In this document: positions 7,964-14,979 of the stretch, in pieces
How positions within the stretch are numbered: position 1 is the first letter of the stretch
Layout of the letters: every line of letters starts with the position of its first letter
Source of the DNA: Bacillota bacterium
GTDB lineage: Bacteria; Bacillota; Clostridia; Oscillospirales; Ruminococcaceae
Assembly (NCBI GenBank): GCA_023433405.1
Contig: JAEZCT010000035.1
Span: 1 to 29,839, forward strand
Direction of reading: 5' to 3'
DNA length: 29,839 nt
Notes under the pieces: model-generated
What the model saw: the letters and a program-made list of their open reading frames with translations, nothing else
Database searches by the model: none
What the model was told of the DNA's origin: nothing
Made by a program: the position numbers and the translations under genes

Positions 7964-9484
7964 CTATTTTTCAATAATTGAAACGCCGGTCATCTCCGCG
8001 GGCTGGTCAATACCGAGTATACCAAGCATGGTGGGGGCGATGTCGCACAGCCTGCCGTGTGTTCTAAGCGTCACCTTGCCAAGACCCGCAACCACAAAGG
8101 GCACATAGTTTGTGGTGTGGGCGGTAAAGGGCGAGCCGTCCGGCTCATACATCTGCTCGGCATTGCCGTGGTCGGCTGTGACAAGTGCCACGCCGCCCTT
8201 TGCAAACAGCGCATCCAACACCCGGCCCAGTGCGGTATCCACCGCTTCAACGGCAGCCTTTGCCGCGTCGAACACACCCGTGTGACCAACCATATCGCAG
8301 TTGGCGAAATTTAAAATAATTACGTCATCAAGGCCCTTTTCAATGCGCTCCACCGCCGCGTCCGCCACCAAAAAGGCGCTCATTTCGGGCTGAAGGTCAT
8401 AGGTGGCAACCTTGGGGGAGGGTATCAGTACGCGGTTTTCACCCTCATACACCGTCTCCACGCCGCCGTTAAAGAAAAACGTGACATGGGGGTATTTCTC
8501 GGTCTCGGCTATGCGAAGCTGACGAAGCCCCACCCGGGATAACACCTCGCCAAAGGTGTTGGAAAGCGACTGGGGATGGAACGCCACCCTGACGTTTGGC
8601 ATGGTTGCGTCATACTGGGTCATGCACACATAATACGGCTTAATAAAGCCGGTTTTGCGCTCAAAGCCACTGAATTCGGGGTCCACAAACGCACGGGTAA
8701 TTTCACGCGCCCGGTCGGGGCGGAAGTTAAAGAAGATTACACTGTCCTCGCTTTTCAGCTCTGCGCCGTCGGCGACAATAACCGGTACGATAAATTCGTC
8801 GGTTACCCCGTCGGAGTAGGACTTTTTAATCGCCTCAACCGCCTTTAGTCCCTTAATGCCCTCGCCGTAAGCAATGGCGGCATAGGCCTTCTCCACGCGC
8901 TCCCAGCGGTTATCGCGATCCATGCTGTAGTAGCGCCCAATGACGGTGGCAACCTTGCCTATGCCAATGCGCGCCATTTCTGCCTCCAGCTCGTTAACGA
9001 AATCCGCGCCGGAGGTGGGCGGCACGTCGCGCCCGTCTGTCAGGCAATGTACATAAACCTTCTCAAGCCCCGCCTTTTTGGCAAGCTCCAAAAGACCATA
9101 AATATGCTTATTATGACTGTGCACGCCGCCATCCGACACAAGGCCGATGAGGTGCAGCGCGCCGCCCGTCTTTTTCGCGTGCTCACACGCGCCCAAAAGC
9201 TCGGGGTTTGTGAAAAAATCGCCATCCATAATGGATTTGGTGATGCGCGTCAGCTCCTGGTACACAATGCGCCCCGCGCCAATGTTGGTGTGCCCCACCT
9301 CGCTGTTGCCCATCTGTCCATCCGGCAGACCGACATCCATACCGGATGCGCCGATTTCTGTGACGGGGTTTTCGGCAAACAGCTTATCAATGGCCGGTTT
9401 CTTCGCGGCGCGAATGGCGTTGCCATAATCGTTCGAATTATTTCCAAAGCCGTCTAAAATGATTAATGCCAATGGTTTGCTCAT
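7964..9484 (-). CDS. gpmI: 2,3-bisphosphoglycerate-independent phosphoglycerate mutase
   Basis: Converts 3-phosphoglycerate to 2-phosphoglycerate with a phosphoserine intermediate and Mn2+, in the cytoplasm. At 506 aa it is full length. The N-terminal metal motif is LDGFG with Asp11; the phosphorylated Ser61 lies in MGNSEVGHTNIGAGR; a later DGRDVPP segment and the C-terminal TADHGNAEQM metal-binding motif are all present. It is the third gene of pgk-tpiA-gpmI, 122 bases after tpiA. The ribosome site before the ATG at 9484 is weak (AGGA, well upstream). The cluster terminator follows at 7800-7838. Confidence 0.97.
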   Translation of the reverse strand: MSKPLALIILDGFGNNSNDYGNAIRAAKKPAIDKLFAENPVTEIGASGMDVGLPDGQMGNSEVGHTNIGAGRIVYQELTRITKSIMDGDFFTNPELLGACEHAKKTGGALHLIGLVSDGGVHSHNKHIYGLLELAKKAGLEKVYVHCLTDGRDVPPTSGADFVNELEAEMARIGIGKVATVIGRYYSMDRDNRWERVEKAYAAIAYGEGIKGLKAVEAIKKSYSDGVTDEFIVPVIVADGAELKSEDSVIFFNFRPDRAREITRAFVDPEFSGFERKTGFIKPYYVCMTQYDATMPNVRVAFHPQSLSNTFGEVLSRVGLRQLRIAETEKYPHVTFFFNGGVETVYEGENRVLIPSPKVATYDLQPEMSAFLVADAAVERIEKGLDDVIILNFANCDMVGHTGVFDAAKAAVEAVDTALGRVLDALFAKGGVALVTADHGNAEQMYEPDGSPFTAHTTNYVPFVVAGLGKVTLRTHGRLCDIAPTMLGILGIDQPAEMTGVSIIEK

Positions 9485-9606
9485 AATTTATATCATCCAT
9501 CCTTTCGGGAATTTGGTGCGGTTTGCTCACCGCGGCTTTGCCGGAATACCGCCGCTATGCGATTTTTCCGGTCATAATATGAAAAGGATAAGGCAATCAG
9601 CGGCAT

Positions 9607-10374
9607 TTATTGCTTGGCAGCGTGAATAATGGCGGCAAAATCGCTGGCCTTGAGGGACGCGCCGCCAATCAGGCCGCCGTCCACATCCTCTTTGCCCAGC
9701 AGCTCCAAGGCGTTTGCCGCGTTCATCGAGCCGCCATACTGGATGGTAACGCCGTCCGCGGCGGATTTATTGTACAGTGAGGCGACAACCTCGCGGATGG
9801 TATGGTTAACTTCATTTGCCTGGTCGGAGGTTGCGGTGCGGCCGGTTCCGATAGCCCATACCGGCTCGTAGGCAATAATAATCTTTTTCAGCTCTTCTTC
9901 GGTCACGCCGCCCAGGGCAATTTTTGTTTGCAGAGAAACAATCTCAGCGGTAATGCCCTGCTCGCGCTGCTCTAAAAGCTCGCCCACGCACAAAATGACG
10001 GTTAAACCGGCATCCAGCGCGGCGCGAACCCTGCGGTTTACGGTAACATCGGTCTCGCCAAAATACTGCCTGCGCTCCGAGTGACCGATAATGACATACT
10101 CTACGCCAAGCTCCGCAAGCATACCGGCGGAGATTTCCGCAGTAAAGGCGCCGTTTGGCGCCCAGTGGCAGTTTTGCGCGCCTACCTTTACATTTGTACC
10201 CTTGGTTGCGCCAAGCGCGGTTTCAAGGTTTGTGTAAGGCACGCAAACCACAACATCGCACACCGCGTCCTTGGCAAGGGGCGCTATCTCAGCTAACAGG
10301 GTCTTAGCCTCGGCACGGTTTTTGTTCATCTTCCAGTTTCCAGCGATAACAGTTTTACGAAGTGACATATTCAT
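9607..10374 (-). CDS. tpiA: Triosephosphate isomerase
   Basis: Interconverts dihydroxyacetone phosphate and glyceraldehyde-3-phosphate. The 255-aa barrel has all catalytic residues: Lys15 in AGNWKMNK, His98 in IIGHSERR and Glu170 in AYEPVWAIGTG; the late GGSMNAAN phosphate loop is also present. Of two nearby in-frame ATGs (10374 and 10368), the first has AAGGAG eight bases upstream and is chosen. It lies between pgk and gpmI. A hairpin between pgk and tpiA may attenuate readthrough rather than fully stop it, because no clear separate tpiA promoter is visible. Confidence 0.97.
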   Translation of the reverse strand: MNMSLRKTVIAGNWKMNKNRAEAKTLLAEIAPLAKDAVCDVVVCVPYTNLETALGATKGTNVKVGAQNCHWAPNGAFTAEISAGMLAELGVEYVIIGHSERRQYFGETDVTVNRRVRAALDAGLTVILCVGELLEQREQGITAEIVSLQTKIALGGVTEEELKKIIIAYEPVWAIGTGRTATSDQANEVNHTIREVVASLYNKSAADGVTIQYGGSMNAANALELLGKEDVDGGLIGGASLKASDFAAIIHAAKQ

Positions 10375-10529
10375 GTACGTTTCTCCTTATAGTTTATTCT
10401 TGATTCCGATAAAAAGCGCAGCTCCTTGCGGTAAAAAATATCTGCTTAAAAGGAAATAAAACCCTACGCTAGTTCAATCATTGACTGCGAGCCGTATTCA
10501 CCGGTTCATACTGCCTGCAAGCTTATTAT

Positions 10530-10565
10530 AGTTTTAAATAAGGGCAGGCATTACGCCTGCCCTTA
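10530..10565 (-). terminator. Hairpin between pgk and tpiA (partial terminator)
   Basis: A perfect 11-bp stem (10539-10549 with 10555-10565, loop ATTAC) begins 14 bases after the pgk stop. The minus-strand 3' side is TTTAAAACT, a weak U-tract. It probably gives partial termination or protects the pgk mRNA 3' end, setting more pgk than tpiA/gpmI message. Confidence 0.6.
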
Positions 10566-10578
10566 TGGTCAGCCCTGC

Positions 10579-11790
10579 TTATTTATCCGCAATAACCTCA
10601 ATGCCGGGGAGCACCTTCCCCTCAAGGTATTCAAGCGAAGCGCCGCCACCGGTGGAGATGTGGCTCATCTTATCGGCAAAGCCCAGCTGAATGACCGCCG
10701 CCGCGCTGTCGCCGCCGCCGATGATGGTGGTTGCGTCGGCTGCCGCTAATGCCTTGGCAACCGCAATGGTGCCCGCCGCAAGCACAGGGTTTTCAAACAC
10801 GCCCATCGGGCCGTTCCAAACCACGGTTTTTGCGTCCTTAACGGCATCCGCGAACAGCTGCTCGGACTTAGGCCCGATGTCAAGACCCATCATATCCGCG
10901 GGAATCTTATCGGAATCCGCGATGGCAACGTCAATCTTTGCGTCGATAGGGTCGGGGAAGGAGGCCGCCATTCTAGTATCAACCGGCAAAAGAAGCTTTA
11001 CGCCCTTTTCCTTTGCCTTTTTAAGCATATCCTTGCAATAGTCAAGCTTTTCGGCATCAAGCATTGACTTGCCGATTTCATTGCCCTGCGCCTTGATAAA
11101 GGTGTAGGCCATGCCGCCGCCGATGATGAGCACGTCCACCTTGTTAAGCAGGTTATCGATAACGCCCAGCTTATCGGCAACCTTTGCGCCGCCAAGGATG
11201 GCGACAAAGGGACGCTTGGGGCTTTCCACCGCGTTGCCCAGGTAATTAATCTCCTTACCCATGAGGTAGCCGACAGCCGATTCCTTGACATAGTCGGTAA
11301 CGCCGGCGGTGGAGCAGTGGGCGCGATGGGCGGAGCCAAACGCGTCATCTACATAAGCATCCGCAAGTGAGGCAAGCTCTTTGCTAAACTCGGGCAGGTT
11401 CTTGGTCTCCTCCTTGCGAAAGCGGGTGTTTTGCAGCAGGACTACGTCGCCGTTATTCATGGCGGCGACCGCCTTCTTGGCGTTCTCGCCCACGACCGTA
11501 TCGTCGTTTGCAAAAACTACGGGCTTGCCAAGCAGCTCCGAGAGGCGAACAGCTACGGGCGCCAGAGAGAACTTCTCCTCCGGGCCGTTCTTGGGCTTGC
11601 CGAGGTGGGAGCAAAGGACAACCTTGCCGCCGTCGCTAATAATCTTTTTGATGGTGGGCAACGCAGCTGTAATACGGTTATCGTTGGTGATTACGCCTTC
11701 TTTAAGCGGGACGTTAAAATCGCAGCGTACCAGTACGCGCTTTCCGCTAAAATTAATGTCGTCAACGGTTTTCTTATTAAGCAGGCTCAT
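10579..11790 (-). CDS. pgk: Phosphoglycerate kinase
   Basis: Transfers phosphate from 1,3-bisphosphoglycerate to ADP, the first ATP-yielding step of glycolysis. The 403-aa length is typical. Visible family marks are VRCDFNVPLK (21-30), CSHLGKPKNG, the hinge-region NGPMGVFE and the nucleotide-binding GGGDSAAAV near the C-terminus. The ATG at 11790 has an AAAGGA site about 12 bases upstream. It is the first gene of pgk-tpiA-gpmI behind a strong promoter at 11852-11880. gap, usually adjacent in Firmicutes, is about 6 kb away on the other strand, and eno is not in the window. Confidence 0.97.
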   Translation of the reverse strand: MSLLNKKTVDDINFSGKRVLVRCDFNVPLKEGVITNDNRITAALPTIKKIISDGGKVVLCSHLGKPKNGPEEKFSLAPVAVRLSELLGKPVVFANDDTVVGENAKKAVAAMNNGDVVLLQNTRFRKEETKNLPEFSKELASLADAYVDDAFGSAHRAHCSTAGVTDYVKESAVGYLMGKEINYLGNAVESPKRPFVAILGGAKVADKLGVIDNLLNKVDVLIIGGGMAYTFIKAQGNEIGKSMLDAEKLDYCKDMLKKAKEKGVKLLLPVDTRMAASFPDPIDAKIDVAIADSDKIPADMMGLDIGPKSEQLFADAVKDAKTVVWNGPMGVFENPVLAAGTIAVAKALAAADATTIIGGGDSAAAVIQLGFADKMSHISTGGGASLEYLEGKVLPGIEVIADK

Positions 11791-11851
11791 GGATATTAGT
11801 CATCCTTTCATCTCGGTTGTTTCTTGTTAATCTCTAAACAATCCACACAAT

Positions 11852-11880
11852 ATTCTATTACAAACCCATCCAGTTTTCAA
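11852..11880 (-). promoter_or_regulatory. Promoter of pgk-tpiA-gpmI
   Basis: On the minus strand, TTGAAA (11875-11880) and TAGAAT (11852-11857) have a 17-base spacer, about 60 bases upstream of the pgk ATG. Confidence 0.75.
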
Positions 11881-11924
11881 TAGGTTGGCAAAGAGTTTTC
11901 TACTTTTTCTTACTTATGCACAGA

Positions 11925-11965
11925 TAATAAGGTGCCGAAACCGCATAAAGTAGCGGTTTCGGCAC
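11925..11965 (-). terminator. Terminator of the phosphoribosyltransferase-like gene
   Basis: A perfect 13-bp stem (11932-11944 with 11953-11965, 8-base loop) starts about 28 bases past the stop codon at 11993. The downstream minus-strand tract is short (TTATTAT), but stem strength and position favour termination. Confidence 0.7.
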
Positions 11966-11992
11966 ACATTTAAGAGAAATAACACATAAATT

Positions 11993-12637
11993 TTACTCAA
12001 TCTTAGTATAGCCCGAGCTGCTTACAATGGCGTCAATTTTCACCTGCTGTTTGCAGCTTGGGCATTCAGCGGGTAAAAAGGTCTCGTACCCCGGCACATC
12101 CTCCTGTGTAAAAACCGAGACAACGGGCATACCGGCCATCTCCTGAATGGCGGAAAACACCGCCGCGATACCCACCGCGCGCCCGCCGTAATACCGTACG
12201 CAATCCAGCGAGCGGGTGATTGTCTTGCCCGTGGTTGCAGACGCGATAAGCAGTAAAATGCCTTTGCCCCAAAGCATGGGCTGCAAATTGTCACGAAACA
12301 CCATCTGACCGTTTGCGTTAAACTCCGGCGTGAGGACGCTGATGTCGCTATCCGCGCTTAAGGAGTGCGCGCCCGACTGGGAAAGCTCCTTGGCAAGGTA
12401 CGCGCCAACCATTTCGCAGCCGTCCATGCAGATGATGGTATCCACCGCCACCGATCCGGAAAAGTATGGAAGAAGCTCCTCCGCCGCAAGCTGGGCTGCC
12501 TTGCTGTGGTGCTTGATGCCGGTGATGTCGATATAGTGGCTTACATGAGAATGGTTGGTTGCAAAGTGTCCGGGGATTACGCTGATGGACATTCTGGGGT
12601 TTATGCGGGATTTCACCTTAATGCTTCTGCTTTCCAT
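11993..12637 (-). CDS. Phosphoribosyltransferase-fold protein (orotate PRTase-like)
   Basis: A 214-aa protein that looks like a type I phosphoribosyltransferase. The predicted PRPP loop is at 130-140 (LIASATTGKTI): it keeps TTGKT but lacks the two acidic residues that normally precede it. An early hood-like part and the CMDGCEMVGAYLAKEL segment (70-85) fit the fold. The C-terminus has a CPSC pair (192-195), which could bind metal. Orotate PRTase homologues are suggested by style only; enzymatic activity is uncertain, and a regulatory or salvage role is possible. ATG 12637 is chosen as the sequence makes sense from there; the AAGGAG upstream is rather far (15 bases). An in-frame extension to 12736 has no ribosome site. 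It has its own terminator and is divergent from the 12904 operon. Confidence 0.6.
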   Translation of the reverse strand: MESRSIKVKSRINPRMSISVIPGHFATNHSHVSHYIDITGIKHHSKAAQLAAEELLPYFSGSVAVDTIICMDGCEMVGAYLAKELSQSGAHSLSADSDISVLTPEFNANGQMVFRDNLQPMLWGKGILLLIASATTGKTITRSLDCVRYYGGRAVGIAAVFSAIQEMAGMPVVSVFTQEDVPGYETFLPAECPSCKQQVKIDAIVSSSGYTKIE

Positions 12638-12837
12638 AGCCTTTTCTTGTGGCTCCTTTCTATCTGCGCAAAATACAGCCCGGCCGGGGTAATCGGGCTG
12701 CTGCTTAAGTATACCTTTATTTTCAAAAAAATACAATATTTAAAATTCATCTTTGCCACATTACTGCCAATCCAAGATAATTAGTGTTTTATAAATTGTT
12801 TTGCGAATATTTTATATTGTTAATTAGTATAATTTTA

Positions 12838-12866
12838 TTGACAAACAATAAAACTTGCGTTATGCT
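12838..12866 (+). promoter_or_regulatory. Promoter of the DUF2975-XRE-CPBP operon
   Basis: A perfect TTGACA (12838-12843), 17-base spacer and TATGCT (12861-12866) lie about 40 bases before the first gene. The 265-base divergent region to the left is AT-rich and shows no gene. Confidence 0.8.
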
Positions 12867-12903
12867 TACCTCGTAAACACCCCGATGGAGCAAAGGAGAG
12901 ATT

Positions 12904-13380
12904 GTGAGAATGAAGCTGAAAATCATTGGGTCAAACAGCTTGTGCGCGTTTTTGGAAAAGCTTTGCGTTGTCCTGCTGGTACTGGGCGGCGGCGTGGTGA
13001 TCCTTTTGCCTTGGTTACTAAACGGCTATTACCGCTTGGTGCGCTATCCTACCCCCGACTCGGTGCGCGCGCCCATGCTGGCGGCACTCTACGTTTCGGG
13101 GGTATGCGCCTTTTTTATTCTGTGGCTCCTGCGCAAACTTTTGCGCAACGTAAATGCCGACGACCCCTTTACCGCGCAAAACGCCCGAATGCTAAAGGCT
13201 ATTGGCTGGCTTTGCCTGCCTGTCGCGGCGGTTTACCTCATTGTGCTGCCGTTCCTGCCCAGTGCGCTGGTGCTATGTGTCGCGCTCGCGTTTGCGTTTA
13301 TTGCCGCGCTGCTGGCGGTGCTCGCTGAGCTGTTCACCCGTGCGGTGCGCTTTAAGCAAGAAAACGACCTGACCATATAG
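12904..13380 (+). CDS. DUF2975-type four-helix membrane protein
   Basis: A 158-aa integral membrane protein with four hydrophobic segments (about 17-38, 58-77, 98-117 and 120-143) and an ADDPFTAQNARMLKAIGW loop after the second. The NPF/DPF...N...L...GW pattern is typical of DUF2975 proteins. Families of this type are usually encoded next to a small YozG-like XRE regulator, exactly as here. Either the GTG at 12904 or the ATG at 12910 could start it; AAAGGAG at 12892-12898 suits both. It is the first gene of a three-gene operon. Function unknown. Confidence 0.75.
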   Translation: MRMKLKIIGSNSLCAFLEKLCVVLLVLGGGVVILLPWLLNGYYRLVRYPTPDSVRAPMLAALYVSGVCAFFILWLLRKLLRNVNADDPFTAQNARMLKAIGWLCLPVAAVYLIVLPFLPSALVLCVALAFAFIAALLAVLAELFTRAVRFKQENDLTI

Positions 13381-13399
13381 AAAAGGGGGAACCCCTCAT

Positions 13400-13627
13400 A
13401 TGCCGATTATTGTAAATATTGATGTCATGATGGCGCGCCGCAAAATGAGCGCTGGAGAACTAGCGGAGAGGGTGGGTATAACCCCCGCGAACCTCTCAAT
13501 TTTAAAAAACAATAAGGCAAAGGCCGTGCGTTTTTCCACCCTTTCGGCGCTGTGCCGTGTGCTAAACTGCCAGCCCGCAGACCTGCTGGAATACACGCCG
13601 GGCGACGATGCGTTGGAGGATGACTGA
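13400..13627 (+). CDS. Small XRE-family regulator (YozG-like)
   Basis: A 75-aa Cro/C1-type helix-turn-helix protein. The HTH spans about 16-50 (MSAGELAERVGITPANLSI, then RFSTLSALCRVLNCQPADLLEY), ending in the usual CQPADLLEY and a short acidic tail. It has no second domain, so it probably binds DNA as a dimer through the HTH alone. AGGGGG precedes the ATG. It lies 19 bases after the DUF2975 gene and 2 bases before the CPBP gene, so it probably regulates this operon. Confidence 0.9.
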   Translation: MPIIVNIDVMMARRKMSAGELAERVGITPANLSILKNNKAKAVRFSTLSALCRVLNCQPADLLEYTPGDDALEDD

Positions 13628-13629
13628 GA

Positions 13630-14316
13630 GTGGAAATACAAGGAGAGGGAGACAACTGCAAACCCCGCGCCCTGCTGCGCATTATTGTACTGCTTGGGTT
13701 GCTGATAGGAATACGTTTGCTTATAAAGCAGCTGGGTTTTTTGTTTTTAGAGAAGATTGCGGGTTACGATACGTTGCTATCCACCATATCAATGCTATTG
13801 CTGACGCTGGTTGTATTGCTTGCAGCTAAAAAGAGAAAGCTTGCGCTCAAGGTTTTTCCAGAGGGTATCCTGCCCGCGAGCCGAAATAAAAAAACTGTCG
13901 TAACGTATGCAAGTCTTAGCCTTGCAACGGCTTTACTCATCGGTTCTTCTTTGCTTTTTGCCGATGACCACCTGTCTTTATTCTTTCGTTGGGGGTTAGT
14001 ATTACATAGCACCGTCGTGACACCGATATACGAGGAGCTGTTGTTTCGCGGTTATGTATGGAGCAGCCTGAAAGCATCCGGCTGGAGGGATTTGCCGGTT
14101 TGTCTGATTACCATGCTGCTGTTTGGCGTATGGCATCTTGGGTACTTTGATTCTGTTTTACTGCGGGTAAACGATTCCTCCGCCGCATTCATTATGTTCA
14201 TGAAGGTGTTAACCGGCCTGCGCTATGGCATTATCACCGGACTTATTCGATATAAGACTAAGAATACCATGGCGGCTATCCTCGCGCACAGCGCTATGAA
14301 CGTACTTGGACGCTAG
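13630..14316 (+). CDS. CPBP-family intramembrane protease
   Basis: A 228-aa multi-pass membrane protein of the CPBP (Rce1-like/Abi) family. Motif 1 is EELLFRGYVW with Glu135, Glu136 and Arg140; motif 2 is LFGVWHLGYF with His169; motif 3 is LAHSAMNVL with His220 and Asn224. All expected active-site residues are present. It starts with GTG at 13630, ten bases after GGAGG, almost touching the XRE stop. Relatives act in prenyl-protein processing, bacteriocin immunity or signalling; none can be assigned here. It converges on the broken gene at 14334-14674. Confidence 0.88.
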   Translation: MEIQGEGDNCKPRALLRIIVLLGLLIGIRLLIKQLGFLFLEKIAGYDTLLSTISMLLLTLVVLLAAKKRKLALKVFPEGILPASRNKKTVVTYASLSLATALLIGSSLLFADDHLSLFFRWGLVLHSTVVTPIYEELLFRGYVWSSLKASGWRDLPVCLITMLLFGVWHLGYFDSVLLRVNDSSAAFIMFMKVLTGLRYGIITGLIRYKTKNTMAAILAHSAMNVLGR

Positions 14317-14333
14317 CTTCACACATAGCCGGG

Positions 14334-14674
14334 CTACCTGTTTTTAATGAAAAAGCTGCGGGTTACGCGCAAAACGAGTGCAAGCGCATACCGCAGCAGA
14401 ACCCCAAGCGTAAGCATGGAAGCGAACCCGAATACTGGTATAATCAGCATTTCCCACAGCCAGCCGCCCGCTAGATAGACCGCAACGCACAGGGCGACGC
14501 TTGTCAGCAGAACCGCCGTAAGGATACCCTTGGTTTTTCGCTTTTTTGCAAACCCGGGGGAAATAAAGCCTGACAGAAAAAAATAAAGCTAATAAACAGC
14601 ACACCTACGCCATTGCCCTGACCAAACCAAAGGTCAAAAATCTCCCAAATCACTTCCAGCACCGTGCGTATCAT
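14334..14674 (-). pseudogene. Small membrane-protein gene broken by a homopolymer frameshift
   Basis: The minus strand starts at the ATG at 14674 with GGGAG eight bases upstream, and reads MIRTVLEVIWEIFDLWFGQG, then a hydrophobic segment. At the T-run (plus-strand A7 at 14577-14583) the frame must shift by one base. With one more T, translation continues GFISPGFAKKRKTKGIL, then two more hydrophobic segments, ending VTRSFFIKNR and a stop at 14334-14336. The restored product is 113 aa, giving (341+1)/3 = 114 codons exactly. As written, the first frame stops early. It has an excellent promoter at 14719-14747. Explanations: recent inactivation, slippage-based phase variation, or a sequencing error in the run. 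Family unknown. Confidence 0.75.
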
Positions 14675-14718
14675 ATACAGCACTCCCTTTTAGCTTTTTT
14701 GAGGTTATGCACAAGAAT

Positions 14719-14747
14719 ATTTTATCACATTCTGTACTGCATTGTAA
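14719..14747 (-). promoter_or_regulatory. Promoter of the frameshifted membrane-protein gene
   Basis: On the minus strand, TTACAA (14742-14747), a 17-base spacer and TAAAAT (14719-14724) with an extended TGA just before the -10. Confidence 0.75.
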
Positions 14748-14787
14748 GCTTTCAACACAAGTTCTACTGTTTTCGCTTTAAAGCCCG

Positions 14788-14815
14788 TTAGCTTTTCACC
14801 GCTGTGCGGTATAAT
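14788..14815 (+). promoter_or_regulatory. Possible promoter of the DUF4173 gene, upstream of a MITE
   Basis: A perfect TATAAT (14810-14815) has a weak -35 (TTAGCT, 14788-14793, 16-base spacer). It points toward the DUF4173 gene, but the MITE at 14826-14931 begins about 10 bases downstream, so the transcript would start with the whole hairpin. Confidence 0.45.
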
Positions 14816-14825
14816 TTCTCATTTA

Positions 14826-14931
14826 TTATACTAATATCCGATTTAAAAGAGTATAAAAATCAAGTGAAAAGCTTTAATTTATGGGTTTTCACGCGGATTT
14901 TTATCGACTCTTTTTGAGGAGATTAGTATTA
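14826..14931. repeat. Palindromic MITE-like element, complete copy
   Basis: A 106-bp element. Its left end TTATACTAATATCCGAT mirrors the right end GAGGAGATTAGTATTA. The inner arms AAATCAAGTGAAAAG and TTTTCACGCGGATTT form a near-complete palindrome with centre CTTTAATTTATGGG. It has no coding potential. TA-rich ends fit TA-targeted IS630/Tc1-type transposition. Confidence 0.85.
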
Positions 14932-14979
14932 ATAACGGGATTGGTATTAGCCTGCCAGAAGGAAAGGATGGTTTTTATT

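Noticed and set aside
14344..14604. 86-codon minus-strand open frame MCCLLALFF...
   Set aside because: It is the wrong frame of the broken membrane-protein gene; the hydrophobic frame next to it is the real one.
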